Below are positions 59,274 to 64,000 of a DNA stretch of 64,000 bases, in pieces. Both the position numbers and the translations under genes were made by a program. Within the stretch, counting starts at the first letter, position 1. Every line of letters starts with the position of its first letter. The stretch is from Pararhizobium sp. (GTDB lineage Bacteria; Pseudomonadota; Alphaproteobacteria; Rhizobiales; Rhizobiaceae): positions 1,364,001 to 1,428,000 of the forward strand of contig CP051237.1 in NCBI GenBank assembly GCA_017794825.1. The letters are read 5' to 3'. The notes beneath the pieces are model-generated. The model was not told where the DNA came from. It made no database searches and saw only the letters and a program-made list of their open reading frames with translations.

Positions 59274-61016
59274 ATGAGCTTCAAGCCCGCCTCATGGCCC
59301 CGCAAATTGCGGTCGCAGGAATGGTTCGGCGGAACAGGCCGCGACCAGATCTATCATCGCGGCTGGATGAAGAATCAGGGCTTTCCGCACGACATGTTCG
59401 ACGGGCGTCCGGTGATCGGCGTCCTCAACACCTGGTCGGAACTGACCCCGTGCAACGCGCATCTGCGCGATCTGGCCGAAAGGGTGAAGAACGGCGTCTA
59501 CGAAGCTGGCGGCTTTCCGGTGGAAGTCCCGGTCTTCTCGGCGGCTGAAAGCTCCTTCCGTCCGACGGCCATGATGTTCCGCAACCTGGCGGCAATGGCG
59601 GTCGAGGAAGCGATGCGCGGTCAGCCGATGGACGGCGCTGTGCTGCTGGTCGGATGCGACAAGACCACGCCCAGCCTGCTGATGGGCGCCGCCTCAACCG
59701 ATCTGCCGTCGATCGTTGTGACCGGAGGGCCGATGCTGAACGGCTATTTCCGCGGGGAGCGCGTCGGGTCCGGCACGCATTTATGGAAGTTCTCCGAAGC
59801 CGTGAAGGCGGGCGAGATGAGCGCCGACGATTTCCTCGAGGCCGAAGCCTCGATGTCGCGATCGCCGGGCTCCTGCAACACGATGGGCACCGCCTCGACC
59901 ATGGCGTCGATGGCCGAAGCGCTCGGCATGGCCCTGTCAGGCAACGCGGCCATTCCGGCCGTCGACAGTCGCCGACGGATGATGGCGCAGCTTTCCGGGC
60001 GGCGCATCGTTGAGATGGTCAAGGACGACCTCAAGCCATCCGACATATTGACCAAGCCGGCCTTCGAGAACGCGATCCGGACGAACGGCGCGATTGGCGG
60101 CTCGACCAACGCCGTCATTCATCTGCTTGCGATCGCCGGACGCGTCGGCGTCGATCTGACGCTGGACGACTGGGACCGGTGCGGCCGGGACATTGCGACC
60201 ATCGTCAATCTGATGCCGTCCGGCGCGTATCTGATGGAAGAATTCTTCTACGCCGGCGGGCTTCCGGTGGTCCTCAAACATCTCTGCGAGGCGGGTCTGC
60301 TGTACAAAGACGCGCTGACCGTTTCCGGCGCACCGATATGGGACGAGGTCAGGGAGGCGGTCAATCACAATCCCGATGTCATCCTGCCGGTCGACAGGGC
60401 CCTGACGCAGCAGGGCGGCATCGCCGTGCTGAAGGGCAATCTGGCGCCGAACGGCGCCGTGATCAAACCCTCGGCCGCTTCTCCACATCTGTTGAAACAC
60501 CGGGGCCGCGCCGTGGTCTTCGACGACATCGACCACTACAAGGCGCGGATCGGCGACGATGCGCTCGACGTGGACGAGACCTGCGTCCTCGTCCTGAAGA
60601 ATTGCGGACCCAGAGGGTATCCCGGCATGGCCGAGGTCGGCAATATGGGCCTGCCGCCGAAAGTCCTGAAAAAGGGCGTTACAGACATGGTGCGCATTTC
60701 GGACGCGCGCATGTCCGGCACGGCCTACGGCACGGTCATCCTGCATACGTCTCCGGAGGCTGCGACAGGCGGTCCGCTCGCCGTGGTTCGGGATGGAGAC
60801 ATGATCGAGATCGACGTCGAAGCCCGGCGTCTGCATCTCGACATATCCGAAGCGGAGCTGGCAGCGCGGTTGGCGGAATGGTCGCCGCCGCCCGACCAGC
60901 CGGAATCCGGCTACGCCTGGCTCCACCAGACCTATGTGCAGGGCGCCGACACCGGCGCCGATCTCGACTTCCTGAGAGGCTGTCGCGGCGCGCCCGTGGG
61001 AAGGGATTCGCACTGA
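59274..61016 (+). CDS. araC: IlvD/Edd family aldonate dehydratase (L-arabonate/galactonate type)
   Basis: The 580-residue enzyme has the iron-sulfur Cys residues in TPCNAH, VGCDKTTPS and SPGSCNTMGTASTM. It is close to L-arabonate or D-xylonate dehydratases of the IlvD family, which convert aldonates to 2-keto-3-deoxy acids. GAGGACAGTCA precedes ATG 59274. It follows the transporter and overlaps the dehydrogenase gene by one base. The name follows Azospirillum usage, where araC is the dehydratase, not the regulator. Confidence 0.9.
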   Translation: MSFKPASWPRKLRSQEWFGGTGRDQIYHRGWMKNQGFPHDMFDGRPVIGVLNTWSELTPCNAHLRDLAERVKNGVYEAGGFPVEVPVFSAAESSFRPTAMMFRNLAAMAVEEAMRGQPMDGAVLLVGCDKTTPSLLMGAASTDLPSIVVTGGPMLNGYFRGERVGSGTHLWKFSEAVKAGEMSADDFLEAEASMSRSPGSCNTMGTASTMASMAEALGMALSGNAAIPAVDSRRRMMAQLSGRRIVEMVKDDLKPSDILTKPAFENAIRTNGAIGGSTNAVIHLLAIAGRVGVDLTLDDWDRCGRDIATIVNLMPSGAYLMEEFFYAGGLPVVLKHLCEAGLLYKDALTVSGAPIWDEVREAVNHNPDVILPVDRALTQQGGIAVLKGNLAPNGAVIKPSAASPHLLKHRGRAVVFDDIDHYKARIGDDALDVDETCVLVLKNCGPRGYPGMAEVGNMGLPPKVLKKGVTDMVRISDARMSGTAYGTVILHTSPEAATGGPLAVVRDGDMIEIDVEARRLHLDISEAELAARLAEWSPPPDQPESGYAWLHQTYVQGADTGADLDFLRGCRGAPVGRDSH

Positions 61017-61957
61017 TGGCTGTCAGAATAGCGCTTGCCGGCATCGGAAAGATCGCGCGGGATCAGCACATTCCGTCGATCGCCGCGTCGCCCGACTGGG
61101 AGCTGGCCGCAACGGTCTCGCGCCACGCCCGCATCGATGACGTCGAGGCGTTCACTGATATTGACAGCCTGCTTTCAGGCCGGCCCGACATAGAGGTGGT
61201 CTCGCTCTGCATGCCGCCGGCGCCGCGTTTCGAATACGCGGCCGCGGCGCTGCGGGCCGGCCGCCACGTCATGCTGGAAAAGCCGCCAGGCGCCACGCTC
61301 GCCGAATGCGTCGCGCTCGAAGCTCTGGCCCGCGATAAAGGCTTGTCTCTCTATGCCACCTGGCATTCGCGCAAGGCGGCGCAGGTCGAAAAGGCCGGCG
61401 CCTGGCTCCGCGACAAGAGGCTCGTTTCGGCGACCGTGACCTGGAAGGAGGATGTTCGGCGGTGGCATCCGGGCCAGGACTGGATCTGGCGGGCCGGCGG
61501 TCTCGGCGTTTTCGATTCCGGCGTCAACGCCCTGTCGATCCTGACGGCGATCCTGCCTGATCCCCTGCACCTCAAGGCGGCTACGCTCGAAGTTCCCGAA
61601 AACCGGGAGACGCCGATCGCCGCATCGCTCGACTTCGCCCATCCGGGAGGCGCCGCCGTCACGGCGGTTTTCGACTGGCGCCAGGAGGGCGAGCAGACCT
61701 GGACCATCGACGTCGATACCGACGCGGGTCGCATGCGCCTTGCAGACGGCGGCGCGACGATGACAATCGACGGCAAGACACAGGCCGACACGGACGAGGA
61801 TGGAAATGCGCTGCAAGGTGAATATTCGCGTCTTTACGCCAGGATGGCGGACCTCGTGCGCAACGGCGCTATGGACATGGATCTGTCCCCTATGATTCAT
61901 GTCGCGGACGCTTTCCTTCTAGGAAGGCGCGTCACCGTGGAGCCTTTCGACGAATGA
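61016..61957 (+). CDS. araA: Gfo/Idh/MocA family sugar 1-dehydrogenase (L-arabinose/D-galactose)
   Basis: The 313-residue oxidoreductase has LAGIGKIARDQHIPSIAA for NAD(P), HVMLEKPPGATLAE with the catalytic Lys, and the WHPGQDWIW region typical of galactose/arabinose dehydrogenases. It produces the lactone from L-arabinose or D-galactose. The start at 61016 is in the TGATG overlap with the dehydratase stop. Symbol follows Azospirillum usage and does not mean arabinose isomerase. Confidence 0.9.
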   Translation: MAVRIALAGIGKIARDQHIPSIAASPDWELAATVSRHARIDDVEAFTDIDSLLSGRPDIEVVSLCMPPAPRFEYAAAALRAGRHVMLEKPPGATLAECVALEALARDKGLSLYATWHSRKAAQVEKAGAWLRDKRLVSATVTWKEDVRRWHPGQDWIWRAGGLGVFDSGVNALSILTAILPDPLHLKAATLEVPENRETPIAASLDFAHPGGAAVTAVFDWRQEGEQTWTIDVDTDAGRMRLADGGATMTIDGKTQADTDEDGNALQGEYSRLYARMADLVRNGAMDMDLSPMIHVADAFLLGRRVTVEPFDE

Positions 61958-61970
61958 ACAGGACAGGACA

Positions 61971-62888
61971 ATGAACAAAGCACTGGCAGGAATACTACCC
62001 GTCGCGCCAACTCCGTTTCATTCGGACGGCGCGGTCGATGAAGACGGCATGCGCCGGGTTATCGATTGCATGGTCGACCAGGGCGTGGACGCAATCTGCA
62101 TTCTTGCGAACTATTCCGAGCAGTTCCTCCTGACCGACGACGAGCGGGCGCTTTTGACGCGGATCAGCCTGGAGCACGCCGACGGGCGGGTTCCGGTCAT
62201 AGTCACGATCAGCCATTTCTGGACCGACCTGGTTGTCCGAAGAGCACGTGAAGCCGAAGCTCTCGGCGCGGCGATGGTCATGATGATGCCGCCCTATCAC
62301 GGCGCTGGCCTGCAGGCGTCGCCGCAGGGCGTCTTCGAGCATTTCCAGGCGGTCAACAACGCGATCGGCATTCCGATCATGGTGCAGGACGCGCCGCTCT
62401 CCGGCGTCACACTGACGGTCGACCTGCTGGCGCGGATGGCGCGTGAGCTCGCAAACGTCTCCTATTTCAAGATTGAATGTCCCTTCGCAGCCGACAAGCT
62501 GGCCGCGCTGCTCGAAGCCGCCGGCGACCATATCGAAGGGCCTTTCGACGGCGAGGAAGCCGTGACGCTGCTTGCCGATCTCGACGCGGGCGCGACCGGA
62601 TCCATGACCTCGGCGATGTTTCCGGAACAAATCAAACCTATCGTCACCGAATACCGGGCGGGCAACCTTGATGCGGCGCTCGAGCACTGGAAGCGATGCC
62701 TGCCTCTGATCAACCATGAAAACCGCCAGTGCGGTTTGCGAGCGACCAAGGCGGTGTTCATGGAAGGCGGCGTCATCGGCAGCGATTACGTGCGCCATCC
62801 GTTAAAGCCGCTGTCGCAACGCACAAGGATCCGTCTGCTCGATCTTGCGCGCGATCTCGACGTGCTCGCACTGCGATGGGGGGCATGA
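61971..62888 (+). CDS. araD: DHDPS-family L-2-keto-3-deoxyarabonate dehydratase-like
   Basis: The 305-residue aldolase-fold protein has CILANYSEQFLLTDDERA, MVMMMPPYHGAG, the Schiff-base Lys in YFKIECPFAADKL and PLINHENRQ. These match known L-2-keto-3-deoxyarabonate dehydratases of Azospirillum and differ from lysine-pathway DapA. The product would be 2-oxoglutarate semialdehyde, but its dehydrogenase (araE) is not seen in the window. A related 2-keto-3-deoxygalactonate aldolase cannot be excluded. Confidence 0.88.
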   Translation: MNKALAGILPVAPTPFHSDGAVDEDGMRRVIDCMVDQGVDAICILANYSEQFLLTDDERALLTRISLEHADGRVPVIVTISHFWTDLVVRRAREAEALGAAMVMMMPPYHGAGLQASPQGVFEHFQAVNNAIGIPIMVQDAPLSGVTLTVDLLARMARELANVSYFKIECPFAADKLAALLEAAGDHIEGPFDGEEAVTLLADLDAGATGSMTSAMFPEQIKPIVTEYRAGNLDAALEHWKRCLPLINHENRQCGLRATKAVFMEGGVIGSDYVRHPLKPLSQRTRIRLLDLARDLDVLALRWGA

Positions 62889-62914
62889 GCGTCTGCGAAC
62901 AAGGATAGCGAACG

Positions 62915-63149
62915 GAGGATACCGCCTGGTGGTTCGACATCGTCGATCGAAAGTTGTTCGAGCATTGCCTGATGAGCGGCGATACGCACGTGCATGCGCT
63001 GCCGTCCATGGCGTCGATGATCGCCCGCATCGACGGCGAACATCAACTGGTCGCGATGGAGGACGGTCTGTATCTGCGCGCCAGATCCGATGGAGCGCTT
63101 TCGCTGCTGGCGCCGCTGGAAGCCGATGACAGCGCAACACGATCGAATG
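62915..63149 (+). pseudogene. SMP-30/arabinolactonase internal fragment
   Basis: The frame reads EDTAWWFDIVDRKLFEH, then LPSMASMIARIDGEHQLVAMEDGLYL and ADDSATRSND, typical of an internal part of an SMP-30 lactonase. The N-terminal metal-binding Glu blade and the C-terminal two-thirds are missing. An in-frame TAG lies at 62906. At the 3' end it runs into a GntR fragment. It is consistent with a decayed arabinolactonase (araB) gene just after araD. Confidence 0.8.
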
Positions 63150-63395
63150 ACTGCGACCCGCAATCATTTCATCGGCGCGTTTAGCGCGCTCATCCACGCG
63201 GCCATGGTCAGTACGTTCCGGCTGAGCTGGCGCGGCGCAGCCGTTGCTGTCATCAAGGAAGCGCGCCTCCAGCAGCATGGCGACGTCCTGGAAGCGATAC
63301 GCAGGCGCGATCCGAAACTGGCGCGCCAGCGCATGGAAAACCTGCTAGACGATGCCATTAACGACGTGAACGAGGCCCTCGGGATTCAGAACTGA
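63147..63395 (+). pseudogene. GntR FCD-domain C-terminal fragment
   Basis: MTATRNHFIGAFSALIHAAM and HGDVLEAIRRRDPKLARQRM are the C-terminal helices of an FCD GntR regulator. No helix-turn-helix precedes it; instead the lactonase fragment overlaps at 63147-63149 in another frame. A deletion seems to have joined two genes. The ATG at 63147 is codon-internal to the ancestral gene, and the product would be nonfunctional. Confidence 0.78.
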
Positions 63396-63817
63396 ACTCG
63401 TTCCGGCAACCAACGTGTTTTGCTGCTTAGAAGTGTGGGAGTTAAACAGATAAATCCGCTGCAAAGAGGCTCTATTTCACTGGCAAAACAATGTGTTGCC
63501 GCCTTCTATCTTCACCTAAGCATCGATCAGGATGGTCTTCTTCAGATGTTAATTGTTTCGTCTTTGCTGGCGAGTCACTGTAGAGGTTCTTCAAGCCACT
63601 CCATTGTAGATTCCAGCAACCAGTTTCCAAAGCCTGAAAAGCGCCTTCCTCGTCTGAATCGATTTCTGATCAGGAAAAGCCATCGGTCCAAGTCTCCAGA
63701 TGTAAGGTGTTGCTTACAAGCGCGCTTCATGCATTGGTTAGGGTCCGGAAAAGCAATTTTCCGCCGGGATCGAACGGTCTTGGTCAACTAACAACTGTTC
63801 TCAGGGAGGAGACAACA
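63396..63817. other. Non-coding stretch before TRAP binding protein
   Basis: This 422-bp region is noticeably richer in A and T than the genes around it. Two frames, plus 63420-63791 and minus 63575-63787, lack ribosome sites, recognisable domains and codon bias of the neighbours, so I do not call them genes. It may hold the promoter for the TRAP gene and decayed DNA. GGGAGGAGAC lies at its end as the ribosome site. Confidence 0.5.
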
Positions 63818-64000
63818 ATGCTGAAGGGAATATTCAGTCGAGCGCTGATCACGGCGTCGGCCATTATTGTATGCGGAGCTGCCGTGGCAGCCGACTACGA
63901 GTGGACGTTCCAGACGTCCGAAACAGCGGGCGAGCCCGGCTTCATCAACAAGCAGAAATGGGCTGAAAGCGTCAAGGAGATGTCCGGAGGCCGGATCGAG
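63818..64000 (+). CDS. dctP: TRAP substrate-binding protein DctP, 5' part only
   Basis: The first 61 codons encode a signal peptide (LITASAIIVCGAAVAAD) and DYEWTFQTSETAGEPGFIN, then MSGGRIE, matching the start of TRAP DctP proteins. GGGAGGAG precedes the ATG. The rest lies beyond the window, so the transporter is a fourth DctP-type system and fifth TRAP overall. Confidence 0.85.
   Translation, partial: MLKGIFSRALITASAIIVCGAAVAADYEWTFQTSETAGEPGFINKQKWAESVKEMSGGRIE

Noticed and set aside
63420..63791. 123-codon plus frame
   Set aside because: No ribosome site, composition unlike neighbours and no recognisable domain.

Overview
The window looks like an accessory catabolic region of an alphaproteobacterium, most likely Hyphomicrobiales (Rhizobiales). 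The reasons are high-GC coding sequence, dense operons with 1-4 nt gene overlaps, frequent GTG/TTG starts, a ChvE-GguA-GguB sugar transporter of the Agrobacterium type, and many TRAP transporters. No rRNA, tRNA, CRISPR array or replication origin was recognised. Genus is not assigned.

Layout. (1) 1-9347, mostly minus strand: a TAXI-type TRAP transporter (permease truncated by the window edge), a carboxymuconolactone-decarboxylase-family protein, an alpha/beta hydrolase, a flavin reductase, a divergent LysR regulator, an LLM flavin oxygenase, an RraA-like protein, an HDAC-like deacetylase and a serine beta-lactamase-fold hydrolase. A similar ~37-bp element lies in front of three transcription units and probably defines the LysR regulon. 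(2) 9614-17512: an acetolactate-synthase-like TPP enzyme, two IclR regulators flanking a DctPQM TRAP operon, and a sulfatase. The TRAP operon and the sulfatase share a TAGAAC-N4-GTTCCA operator. (3) 17739-32439: a probable sugar or sugar-acid pathway with a PRISE-type SDR, split transketolase, SDRs, GntR, SMP-30 lactonase, a ribose-type ABC transporter, an OtnK-like kinase, an OtnC-like aldolase/decarboxylase and a class III aminotransferase. A 23-bp element recurs in front of two of its transcription units. (4) 32693-39758: a second DctPQM operon followed by cupin, epimerase, a metallo-beta-lactamase-fold protein without its metal motif, GntR and two SDRs, largely translationally coupled. (5) 39895-53971: TetR; flavin reductase; nitronate monooxygenase; acyl-CoA ligase; acyl-CoA dehydrogenase; thiolase; fused hydratase/hydroxyacyl-CoA dehydrogenase; thioesterase; LLM oxygenase; a third DctPQM transporter; a small unknown protein; and an enoyl-CoA hydratase variant. 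Three similar TTGAC-type promoters with TetR-like half-sites drive its segments. (6) 53980-63395: an IS3 orfA remnant, LysR, and a non-phosphorylative L-arabinose/D-galactose operon (chvE-gguA-gguB, aldonate dehydratase, sugar 1-dehydrogenase, 2-keto-3-deoxyarabonate dehydratase-like) ending in a lactonase fragment joined to a GntR fragment. (7) 63818-end: the start of another TRAP binding protein.

The recurring theme is transporter, catabolic enzymes and a local regulator. Solute-binding-protein genes are typically separated from the next transporter gene by a stable hairpin. The candidates for undescribed biology are the two LLM-oxygenase/TRAP modules, the split-transketolase/OtnK/PRISE cluster, and the regulatory motifs that tie separated operons together. 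Substrates of these modules cannot be named from sequence alone.
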